Shown here piece after piece: positions 1-7,197 of a stretch of DNA of 17,649 nucleotides. The stretch's first letter is position 1, and each line of letters starts with the position of its first letter. This DNA is from Clostridiales bacterium. Its GTDB lineage: Bacteria > Bacillota > Clostridia > Oscillospirales > Oscillospiraceae. Where the stretch lies: contig DXYV01000051.1 in NCBI GenBank assembly GCA_019415645.1, positions 1 to 17,649 of the forward strand, in the 5' to 3' direction. The notes below the pieces were generated by a model. It worked only from the letters and a program-made list of their open reading frames with translations, ran no database searches and was not told where the DNA came from. Made by a program: the position numbers and the translations under genes.

Positions 1-3000
1 TGCGTTCCTTGATGCGCGGGTCCCCGGCGCACAGCGCCTTGATCTCGGCAAAGGACAGCGCGGTTTCGTCCACATCGTCGCAGCTTCGCACCGGCGATTT
101 GGAGGTCATAATCTGGCTGATGAATTTCTGTTTGTTTTCCACCGTCTGCCAGAGGTAGGCGTCAAACGTCCCCTCAGTGACATAGCGGTACACATGGACA
201 GTCTCGTTCTGGTTGCCTTGGCGCTCAATGCGGCCCTTTCGCTGGGCCAGGTCGCCGGGCCGCCACGGGCAGTCCAGGTCATGCAGCGCCACCAGGCGAT
301 CCTGCACGTTGGTGCCTGCACCCATCTTGGCCGTGCTGCCCAGCAGGACGCGCACCTGGCCGGTGCGGACCTTGGAGAACAGCTCCTTTTTGCGCACCTC
401 GGTGTTGGCCTCATGGATAAAGGCAATCTGCTCGGCGGGCACACCTTTAGCGATGAGCTTCTGCCGGATGTCCTCGTAGACCGTAAAGGCCGGTTCCGGC
501 TCGTCCAGCGGCACCGCGTCCTCCAAAGCGTGGAGGGTCGGGTTGTCCAGCGCCTTCGCTACCTTTTTGGCAGGCCGGGCCTGGGGCGTGGAGATGTCGC
601 AGAACACCAGCTGGGTCAGCTTGTCGGCCTCGCCGTCCCGCCAAATCTGCATGATATTGTCCACGCATTGATTGACCTTGGTGCCCGGCTCATCCGGCAG
701 CAGCTGGTTGATGATCCGTTGGTCCAGCCCCAGCTTGCGCCCGTCGCTGGTGATCTTGAGCATATTGTCCTGGGACGGGTCCACCGTGCCGCTGTGTACC
801 AGGGAAGCGCGTTCCGAGAGCGCCTTCACCATTTCCTGCTGCTGTTCGGTGGGCTGGGCCACGATGTTGTGATATTCTACCTCCGGGGTGGGAAGATGGA
901 GCTGGTCGGCGGTCTTGATGTCTGCCACCTCTTTGAACAGGTTCATCAGCTCCGGCAGGTTGAAGAACTTGGAGAAGCGGGTCCGCGCCCGGTAGCCGGT
1001 CCCTTCCGGGGCAAGCTCCAAAGCGGTCACTGTCTCCCCGAAGCGGCTGGCCCAGCAGTCAAAGTGCGCCATGCCCAGCTCTTGCAGCCGGTCATATTGG
1101 AGATACCGCTGCATGGTGTAAAGCTCGGTCATGCTGTTGGAAACCGGCGTGCCGGTGGCAAAAACTACACCGCGCCCGCCTGTGATTTCATCCATGTACC
1201 GGCACTTGGCAAACATATCGCTGGATTTCTGCGCGTCCGTAGTGGAAAGGCCCGCCACATTCCGCATTTTTGTATAGAGGAACAGGTTTTTATAATTGTG
1301 CGCCTCGTCCACAAAGAGCCGGTCCACGCCCAGCTGTTCAAACGTCACCACATCGTCCTTGCGGTCCTCGGCTTGCAGCTTTTCCAGCCGCGCCTCCAAA
1401 GACTTTTTCGTGCGTTCCAGCTGCTTGACGGTGAACCGTTCCCCGCCGCTGGCCTCCACCTCGGCGATACCCTCGGTGATTTCCCAAATCTGCTCATGCA
1501 GCAGCCGCTCCTGGCGTTCCTTGCTGATGGGGATTTTCTCGAACTGGGAGTGACCCATGATGATGGCGTCGTAGTCGCCGGTGGCAATACGGGCACAGAA
1601 CTTCTTGCGGTTGTGCTTCTCGAAGTCCTTTTTGGTTGTCACCAGGATGTTCGCGGACGGGTACAGACGCAGGAACTCCGAAGCCCACTGTTCGGTCAGG
1701 TGGTTGGGCACCACGAATAAGCTCTTTTGGCACAGCCCCAGCCGTTTGGCCTCCATCGCGGCCCCTACCATTTCAAACGTCTTGCCCGCGCCCACCTCAT
1801 GGGCCAACAGCGTGTTGCCGCCGTACAGCACATGGGCGATGGCGTTTTTCTGGTGTTCCCGCAGGGTGATGGCCGGGTTCATGCCGCCAAAAACAATGTG
1901 GCTGCCATCATATTCGCGGGGGCGGGTGGCGTTCATTTCCTCATTGTACTGGCGCACCAGCGCCTGCCGACGTTCCGGGTCGCGCCAAATCCAGTCGCGG
2001 AAAGCATCCCGGATGGCCTGCTGCTTTTGGGCGGCCAGGGTGGTTTCCTTGGCGTTCAGCACCCGGCGTTCCTTGCCGTCCGCGTCCTCCACGGTGTCGT
2101 AGATACGCACATCCCGCAGATTGAGGGAATCTTCGAGGATTTTATAGGCGTTGGCGCGGCTGGTCCCGTAGGTCGAATAGGCGGCCACGTTGTTTTGCCC
2201 CACGACATTTTTGCCGGAGATCTGCCATTCCGCCGTAAAGGGGGTGTAGTGGACTTCAATGCTGCGCTGGAGGTAAAAAGGCGTGTCGAAGGTCTCGTAC
2301 ATGAATTGCTGGATGTACTCCTTGTCGATCCACGTCGCACCCAACCGCACCTCGATCTCGGAAGCGTCCAGGTCTTTGGGCTGGGCAGCGGTCAGGGCCT
2401 CCACGTTGACCGCAAAGGCCGGGTCCTGCTCCGCCGCCCGCTGGGCCTGGCGCAGCTTCCGGCGCACGTTGCCGGAGAGGTATTCATCGGCGGTCACATA
2501 ATGGGGCGTTCCGTCCGGCTCAGTCTGGCCCGGTACACGGAAGATGACACCGCGCAGCTCGTCAGCCAATTCTTCGCCGGTTTTGCCGGTGAGCTGTTCC
2601 ATGTAGGCCATATCCACGCAGGCTTTTTCAGAAATGGAGACCGCCAGGGCCTCGGAGGCGGTGTCTACGGTGGTGACGGCCTCATGTGGCTTGATCGTGC
2701 GTTTGGTGAACATATCTGCCTTGCGCTCCAACCGGCCATCCTCGTCCAGCACCTCCAGGGCACAGAGCAGGTAATAGCTGCTGTCATCGGCAAAGGCCAG
2801 CCGGTTCGCCCGGTCATTGATAAGTCCGTACTTGGCGGAAAAATCGTCATAGCGGCGGTTCAGTTCGGCTATCTGCGCCCGGATGTCGGCATCCGGCGCG
2901 GCGGCGTCCATCTCCAGGTCGATGAGCCGCTGCACACAATCCCGCAGCCCCACCAGCCCTTTGACGCGGGCCTCGGCGGTGGCGTTCAGGTCGGGGCGCA

Positions 3001-6000
3001 CCATGCGGCTGTTTTCCCGGAAGTACACCGCGCCGTCCACCACCGTGTAGGAGTAGTTCTTCACATTGGGGTCAGCCGGGAGGGATTCGTCGATGTCCTC
3101 GCCCTCGCCCAGCTCCGGCAGCGCGGCCTCCTGGTAGGTGCCGCGAATGTACTTCACGGCATCGTGCAGCTGATCGGCCAGCTCCAGCCCCTCGATGGGG
3201 GCCACGGTGTAATCCTGTTTGCCGTATTGGGTGCTTTCGGCGGTGGGCCGCCCCAGCACCATCTCCGGGTGATCCAGAAAATACTGGTTGACCGTGAAGC
3301 CTTCCTCGGTCCGGCCGGTTTGGGTCCAGTCCGGGGCGATGTCCAGCGGGCGGTCCCGCTTTTGCAGAAACAGGATGTCGGACACCACATCGGTCCCGGC
3401 ATTGGCGCGGAAAGCGTTGTTGGGCAGGCGGATCGCCCCCAGCAGCTCGGCCCGCTGGGCCAGATACCGGCGCACGGTGGAATCCTTGGCGTCCATTGTG
3501 TAGCGGCTGGTGACAAAGGCCACCACGCCGCCGGGGCGCACCTGGTCCAGCGCCTTGGCAAAAAAGTAGTTGTGGATGTTGAAGCCCAGCTTGTTGTAGG
3601 CTTTGTCGTTCACCTGGTACTGGCCGAAAGGGACGTTACCGATGGCAAGGTCATAGAAGTCCCGCCGGTCGGTGGTCTCAAAGCCCGCCACGGTGATGTT
3701 AGCCTTGGGGTAGAGCTGCTGGGCAATCCGCCCGCTGATGGAATCCAGCTCCACGCCGTACAGCCTGCTCCCGGCCATGCTCTCCGGCAGCATCCCGAAG
3801 AAATTACCCACGCCGCAGGACGGTTCCAGAATGTTGCCGGTGCGGAAGCCCATCTGCTCCACGGCCTCATAGATGGCGCGGATGACGGTGGGGCTGGTAT
3901 AGTGGGCGTTGAGGGTGGAGGCCCGCGCCGCAGCGTATTTCTCTGGGGTCAGCAGTTCTTTCAGTTCCGAATACTCGGCATCCCACGCGGGTTTGTCCGG
4001 GTCAAAGGCATCCGCCACGCCGCCCCAGCCCACATAGCGGGACAATACCTCCTGCTGTTCCGGCGTGGCCTGCCCGGTGGTCTCTTCCAGATATTTCAGC
4101 AGCTTGATCGCCGCCACATTGGCCTGGTACTTGGCCTTGGGGCCGCCCTCGCCCAGATGGTCGTCGGTGATGCGGAAGTTCTCGGCGTTGCGGCGCAGGT
4201 TGTCCCGGTACTCCTGATAGGCCGCCTGTTCGGCTGCCCTCTGGTTGGGGAAAGTCTGCCACTCACCGTTCACCGGGATGGCGACCGGGTGATCCGGCTT
4301 TTCCTCCGGCTGCGTGTCCGGCGTCGGTTCAGGCGGCGTGGGTTCCGGCCGGTCAACGTGCAGCCGTTCCACCACCACGTCATAGGGAAGTCCGTTTTTG
4401 TCACCGGGGTAGACGGCCACCGTCTCGGAGTGGAACGCCGGTGCCTCAGCAGCTTCTTCAATGGGCTTGGCGGTTTCGGCAGGTTCTTCCACGGCGGCAG
4501 GGGCTTCCATATACGGTTCATCCTGCTCCTGCACAAAGCCGTCCAGCTGGCGGGCATATAGCCCGCGCAGCAGCGGTGCAACCTCATCCCAGCGGAAGAA
4601 CAGCATGGCCAGTCGCTTCTCGTCCGCGTCCAGCACTTCCAGCTCGATGCCTTCGGGTATGGTTCGGTAGTCGGCGGTATCGCCGGTCTCCAGCTCCATC
4701 GTCTCGATGATGTCAGGATAGGCCCGGCTCAGCCACAGGGCGACCTCCCGGTTGCTCTTGCCGGTGCGCAGCAGTTCGGAAAGCTCCGCCTTGTTCGGCG
4801 CGCCGATCAGGCCGTGGGCCAGCACGTCCCGCAGGTCCTGGTCCGCCGTGTCAGGGTTGACGGGCAGGAACTCGGTGTAGAAGTCGTTGCGGTTGTCTGC
4901 CCGCAAAAGCTGCTCGAACCGCTCCCGGCTCTCGACCCGGTAGATGGGATAGCTCATGCCGGTGGGCAGCAGCTGCACCGTATCCTCCCGCAGTTCGGTA
5001 ATTTGATGGGCGCGGTCATCCAGATAGACGGTATTGCCCACATTGTAAACCGGGGCGGACGGATCGTAGGCGGTGCGCTCCGGGATGGTGCCCCGGATGG
5101 CGGCATATTCCTCGTCCGACACCGTGATGTCGATCTCATGGGTGGGTTCGCCGCTGCCAATGGTGAGGGTGTCGCCCTCGCGGGTGACGGGCTGGCCGGA
5201 TAAGTCCGGCACAGGCGGCTTTGCCGCTGCCTCGGCCTGTTCCTCGGTTGCGACGGCCTCCACATCCCGCATGACCTGCCGGATGAATGGATCACTGTCC
5301 AGCTTTTCCGGGTCCACCACCTGGCCGTTCACGATGCCGCGCTCGGCCAGGGCCTCCCGGATGGCGATGGAGTCGATGTTGTCAAATCGGTCCTGCTCCG
5401 CCTCGGTGTAGAACCGATCTTCCTTGATGAGCTGGACGATCCGGCGCTGCACCTTGGGCCAGGGCACGTCGCCCGCCGCGCCGTCCACCGTCACAGGCAG
5501 GGCCGGGAGATCATCGCCGTACTCCTGCCGCAGCCAGGCGGCGGTATCCTTTTCACGGGCATGGTCCTTCATGTAGCGGACAACCGCGTGCTTACTTTCA
5601 ATATTGCCGTTCCATTCCTGGATGGCGGCGTCGATCTCCGCCTGGGTCAGCGCCCGGCGCACAGGTTCCGCCTGCGCAGCGGGTTTGGGCATAGAAAAAG
5701 CAGAGGGCGTTTTCACACTCTCTGCTTCGTCGATTTTATGGATTTGTTCCGCTTCGGAGAGGAACAGGTTTAAGGTCAGCTGTTGATAAGTTCCGCCAGC
5801 AGGATCTCCTCCGCCTGGGCCTTGCAGGTGTTCATCAGGCCCACCCACTGCATGGGGTCGCTGGCTTTCAGCTGCTCCGTCGCGCCCGCTGCCTCCGCCA
5901 GCCGGGGCATCATCTGCTCCAGACGGCTGTTCGCGGTCTCGTCGATCTCCCGAAGGTGCGGGTACAGCTTCTCGCTCATCAGCAGCTGGTTGTAGAGGAT

Positions 6001-6904
6001 GGGCCGGTGTTCCTTCAGGTACGCTTTGCGCATCCTGCCGTACTTGCCCAGGGGCTTCTCCGGCTGTTCGGACAGCTTCAGGTCGGGGATCAGGTAATCG
6101 CCGTTCCTCGTGTAAGTCAGGTTGTTTTCCATGTGTGGCACTCCTTTCCGCGCCCTTGGCGCGCTCATAGTTCTGGATGGTGACGCCGATCTGCCGCAGT
6201 ACCTGCTGGTTTATCTGGCTGACCGCCGTGCCCAGCGCCCCCACGGTGGCGGGGGTGTTGAAGTCGAAGATCGCCATGAAATCCTCATGGCTGAAATACT
6301 GCTCCGGCTCCAGCCCACAGCGGGACATCAGGGCATAGGTGATGCTGACAGCGGCGGTGGATTTGAACTGGACTTCGATGTTGTACTCATCGTACTCTTC
6401 CAAAAAGGAACCGTCAACGATAGGGAGAATATCCCGCCGGTGGTCGGCCCAGTATTCCTCCGCCAGCTTGGCGGCCACATCGGCCAGCTGCTGGGCCAGG
6501 TCGCCGCCGCTCACATCATAGTTGCGTTCCAGCATCGCCATGACCGGCGCGGTGTGTTCCTCGTTCATCGTCCACAGCCAGGGGGTGCGGGAGTGTTCAC
6601 GGGTGCCGGTGTCGGAAATGTCGAATACATACCGCAGTCGGGGCCGGTCCCCGGAATCATCCACCAGGGCGATGCCCTTGGACCCGCGCCGCACATACCG
6701 GCCCATGCGGTTGTTCCACAGGTCGTACTCGGCGCAGGCGGTAGCGTCCGGGCGCTGGGCGTAGATCATCAGCTGTTCATGGAACGGATATTTGTAGAGG
6801 CGGGCGGCGGTGGTGAGAAAGCCCGCCCACTCCTGCCAGCTGCCGGTGAGCTGCCGCGCCACCTGGTCGGCCATCTGCGCGTATTGTTCTGCTTTGGTTG
6901 GCAT
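1..6904 (-). CDS. Giant ArdC-N / N6-adenine methylase / SNF2-type helicase protein (3' end cut by window edge)
   Basis: About 2,300 residues are visible and the C-terminus is missing. Residues about 10-75 resemble an ArdC N-terminal domain (LMIYAQRPDAT near 42-52). Residues about 257-376 are a disordered-looking Gly/Pro/Arg/Asp linker encoded over tnpV, followed by QQLTLNLFLSEAEQ. A class I methylase lies around 950-1190: YVGWGG near 955, SAM motif ILEPSCGVGNF near 1026, and GNVPFG near 1090 in the place of NPPY/F. The helicase follows: HEVGAGKT (Walker A) near 1705, VDEAHNYKN (DEAH) near 1866 and QRKGRIERQGN (motif VI) near 2225. This methylase-helicase order is shared with ICE-borne SNF2 proteins and with phage P1 DarB, an anti-restriction protein; protection or processing of transferred DNA is my inference. 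I checked the frame for stops across 5762-6660 and found none. The start ATG has AAGGAGG 10 bases upstream. Later in-frame starts at 5716 (GTG) and 5692 (ATG) lack good ribosome binding sites. Confidence 0.92.
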   Translation of the reverse strand, partial: MPTKAEQYAQMADQVARQLTGSWQEWAGFLTTAARLYKYPFHEQLMIYAQRPDATACAEYDLWNNRMGRYVRRGSKGIALVDDSGDRPRLRYVFDISDTGTREHSRTPWLWTMNEEHTAPVMAMLERNYDVSGGDLAQQLADVAAKLAEEYWADHRRDILPIVDGSFLEEYDEYNIEVQFKSTAAVSITYALMSRCGLEPEQYFSHEDFMAIFDFNTPATVGALGTAVSQINQQVLRQIGVTIQNYERAKGAERSATHGKQPDLHEERRLPDPRPEAVRTAGEAPGQVRQDAQSVPEGTPAHPLQPAADEREAVPAPSGDRRDREQPSGADDAPAGGGSGRDGAAESQRPHAVGGPDEHLQGPGGGDPAGGTYQQLTLNLFLSEAEQIHKIDEAESVKTPSAFSMPKPAAQAEPVRRALTQAEIDAAIQEWNGNIESKHAVVRYMKDHAREKDTAAWLRQEYGDDLPALPVTVDGAAGDVPWPKVQRRIVQLIKEDRFYTEAEQDRFDNIDSIAIREALAERGIVNGQVVDPEKLDSDPFIRQVMRDVEAVATEEQAEAAAKPPVPDLSGQPVTREGDTLTIGSGEPTHEIDITVSDEEYAAIRGTIPERTAYDPSAPVYNVGNTVYLDDRAHQITELREDTVQLLPTGMSYPIYRVESRERFEQLLRADNRNDFYTEFLPVNPDTADQDLRDVLAHGLIGAPNKAELSELLRTGKSNREVALWLSRAYPDIIETMELETGDTADYRTIPEGIELEVLDADEKRLAMLFFRWDEVAPLLRGLYARQLDGFVQEQDEPYMEAPAAVEEPAETAKPIEEAAEAPAFHSETVAVYPGDKNGLPYDVVVERLHVDRPEPTPPEPTPDTQPEEKPDHPVAIPVNGEWQTFPNQRAAEQAAYQEYRDNLRRNAENFRITDDHLGEGGPKAKYQANVAAIKLLKYLEETTGQATPEQQEVLSRYVGWGGVADAFDPDKPAWDAEYSELKELLTPEKYAAARASTLNAHYTSPTVIRAIYEAVEQMGFRTGNILEPSCGVGNFFGMLPESMAGSRLYGVELDSISGRIAQQLYPKANITVAGFETTDRRDFYDLAIGNVPFGQYQVNDKAYNKLGFNIHNYFFAKALDQVRPGGVVAFVTSRYTMDAKDSTVRRYLAQRAELLGAIRLPNNAFRANAGTDVVSDILFLQKRDRPLDIAPDWTQTGRTEEGFTVNQYFLDHPEMVLGRPTAESTQYGKQDYTVAPIEGLELADQLHDAVKYIRGTYQEAALPELGEGEDIDESLPADPNVKNYSYTVVDGAVYFRENSRMVRPDLNATAEARVKGLVGLRDCVQRLIDLEMDAAAPDADIRAQIAELNRRYDDFSAKYGLINDRANRLAFADDSSYYLLCALEVLDEDGRLERKADMFTKRTIKPHEAVTTVDTASEALAVSISEKACVDMAYMEQLTGKTGEELADELRGVIFRVPGQTEPDGTPHYVTADEYLSGNVRRKLRQAQRAAEQDPAFAVNVEALTAAQPKDLDASEIEVRLGATWIDKEYIQQFMYETFDTPFYLQRSIEVHYTPFTAEWQISGKNVVGQNNVAAYSTYGTSRANAYKILEDSLNLRDVRIYDTVEDADGKERRVLNAKETTLAAQKQQAIRDAFRDWIWRDPERRQALVRQYNEEMNATRPREYDGSHIVFGGMNPAITLREHQKNAIAHVLYGGNTLLAHEVGAGKTFEMVGAAMEAKRLGLCQKSLFVVPNHLTEQWASEFLRLYPSANILVTTKKDFEKHNRKKFCARIATGDYDAIIMGHSQFEKIPISKERQERLLHEQIWEITEGIAEVEASGGERFTVKQLERTKKSLEARLEKLQAEDRKDDVVTFEQLGVDRLFVDEAHNYKNLFLYTKMRNVAGLSTTDAQKSSDMFAKCRYMDEITGGRGVVFATGTPVSNSMTELYTMQRYLQYDRLQELGMAHFDCWASRFGETVTALELAPEGTGYRARTRFSKFFNLPELMNLFKEVADIKTADQLHLPTPEVEYHNIVAQPTEQQQEMVKALSERASLVHSGTVDPSQDNMLKITSDGRKLGLDQRIINQLLPDEPGTKVNQCVDNIMQIWRDGEADKLTQLVFCDISTPQARPAKKVAKALDNPTLHALEDAVPLDEPEPAFTVYEDIRQKLIAKGVPAEQIAFIHEANTEVRKKELFSKVRTGQVRVLLGSTAKMGAGTNVQDRLVALHDLDCPWRPGDLAQRKGRIERQGNQNETVHVYRYVTEGTFDAYLWQTVENKQKFISQIMTSKSPVRSCDDVDETALSFAEIKALCAGDPRIKER
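5692..5727 (-). terminator. Terminator-like hairpin inside the methylase-helicase ORF, just after tnpV
   Basis: On the minus strand AAGCAGAG (5727-5720) pairs with CTCTGCTT (5705-5698) across a 14-base loop, and the 3' arm runs into a T-rich run (CTTTTTCTA ending at 5692). This looks like an intrinsic terminator placed about 50 bases after the tnpV stop. It lies in codons of the larger ORF (EAESVKTPSAFS), so any termination here would truncate that transcript. It may be a relic of a once separate tnpV gene or an attenuator. The structure is seen; the activity is not shown. Confidence 0.4.
5776..6132 (-). CDS. tnpV: TnpV family protein, nested inside the methylase-helicase ORF
   Basis: This 118-residue protein matches the TnpV family (named from Tn4451) along its whole length: LTYTRNGDYLIPDLKLSE at the N-terminus, a KYGRMRKAYLKEHRPILY segment, then helices ending in WVGLMNTCKAQAEEILL. 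The molecular role of TnpV is not established. The chosen ATG has AGGAG with an 8-base spacer and gives the usual family N-terminus; the upstream ATG at 6168 would add 12 residues and has no comparable site. The gene lies entirely within the larger ORF in the +1 frame. Codon use supports it as genuine: by hand count 26 of its first 30 codons end in G or C, against 9 of 30 for the overlapping frame. It may be translated from the same mRNA by internal initiation. Identification is confident; whether it is expressed is unknown. Confidence 0.88.
   Translation of the reverse strand: MENNLTYTRNGDYLIPDLKLSEQPEKPLGKYGRMRKAYLKEHRPILYNQLLMSEKLYPHLREIDETANSRLEQMMPRLAEAAGATEQLKASDPMQWVGLMNTCKAQAEEILLAELINS
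6141..6147 (-). promoter_or_regulatory. Internal ribosome binding site for nested tnpV
   Basis: The minus strand reads AAAGGAG ending 8 bases before the tnpV ATG. It lies inside the methylase-helicase ORF, so it is the signal that would allow tnpV to be translated from the same message. It also decides the tnpV start. Confidence 0.75.
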
Positions 6905-6914
6905 GGGATTCTGT

Positions 6915-6921
6915 CCTCCTT
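6915..6921 (-). promoter_or_regulatory. Ribosome binding site of the methylase-helicase gene
   Basis: AAGGAGG on the minus strand lies 10 bases before the ATG at 6904. It fixes the start of the giant ORF, which would otherwise be ambiguous because in-frame starts recur downstream of tnpV. Confidence 0.8.
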
Positions 6922-6930
6922 CCTGGTCTT

Positions 6931-6964
6931 ATATAAAAGCAGGGCGGCACGGTGGCCGCCCTGC
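6931..6964 (-). terminator. Hairpin with T-rich tail between the TTRAP gene and the methylase-helicase gene
   Basis: A perfect 10-base-pair stem (GCAGGGCGGC with GCCGCCCTGC, loop of 6) is followed on the minus strand by TTTTATAT. It sits in the 76-base gap between the TTRAP stop and the methylase-helicase start, the longest gap in the window. It could be an intrinsic terminator or partial attenuator lowering expression of the giant gene, or an RNA-processing stem. The T run is interrupted, so it may be leaky. I see no convincing promoter after it. Confidence 0.6.
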
Positions 6965-6980
6965 GGGTCAAAACAGTGTG

Positions 6981-7196
6981 TTATTCATCAAAATCCGGGT
7001 ACAGCTCCAGCTCGTCAAACTCGGCGTCGGTCATGGCGCGCAGCTTGGCGAGGGTACTGTCGGTCAGGGCCAGCAGCTCGTCCTCGTCCGCCTGCAAGTG
7101 GCCGCGCATCTCGGTCAGGGCCTCGATGGCCCCCTGGCGGGTGCCGGGGTTGTAGATGCACAGCAGGTTGGTTTCCTCAAAAGTCAAAGCGTTCAT
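6981..7196 (-). CDS. TTRAP-type putative transposon-transfer assisting protein
   Basis: This is a 71-residue acidic protein without signal peptide or membrane segment. The N-terminal pattern MNALTFEETNLLCIYNPGTR followed by a helical region and an acidic end matches the small TTRAP family (putative transposon-transfer assisting protein) found next to ArdC-like and helicase genes in Firmicute conjugative elements. The family has no demonstrated biochemical activity; the name reflects context. Its ATG comes one base after the stop of the preceding CHC2-ArdC gene, with GGGAG 7 bases upstream, so translation is probably coupled. It is followed by a hairpin terminator candidate. Confidence 0.8.
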   Translation of the reverse strand: MNALTFEETNLLCIYNPGTRQGAIEALTEMRGHLQADEDELLALTDSTLAKLRAMTDAEFDELELYPDFDE

Positions 7197-7197
7197 A

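Noticed and set aside
194..4561. Two long plus-strand ORFs (508 and 944 residues) opposite the methylase-helicase gene
   Set aside because: They are antisense shadows of a GC-rich gene whose minus-strand frame shows methylase and helicase motifs. They have low-complexity His/Gly/Val-rich composition and no recognisable domains.
5690..5716. ATG at 5692 or GTG at 5716 as the methylase-helicase start, with tnpV as a separate upstream gene
   Set aside because: Neither has a good ribosome binding site. The conserved-looking QQLTLNLFLSEAEQ lies upstream of both, and the frame continues open to an ATG with AAGGAGG at 6904. It remains possible as a secondary start.
6133..6168. Longer tnpV start adding MSAPRARKGVPH
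   Set aside because: The shorter start has an ideal ribosome binding site and the usual family N-terminus; the extra residues lie across that site.
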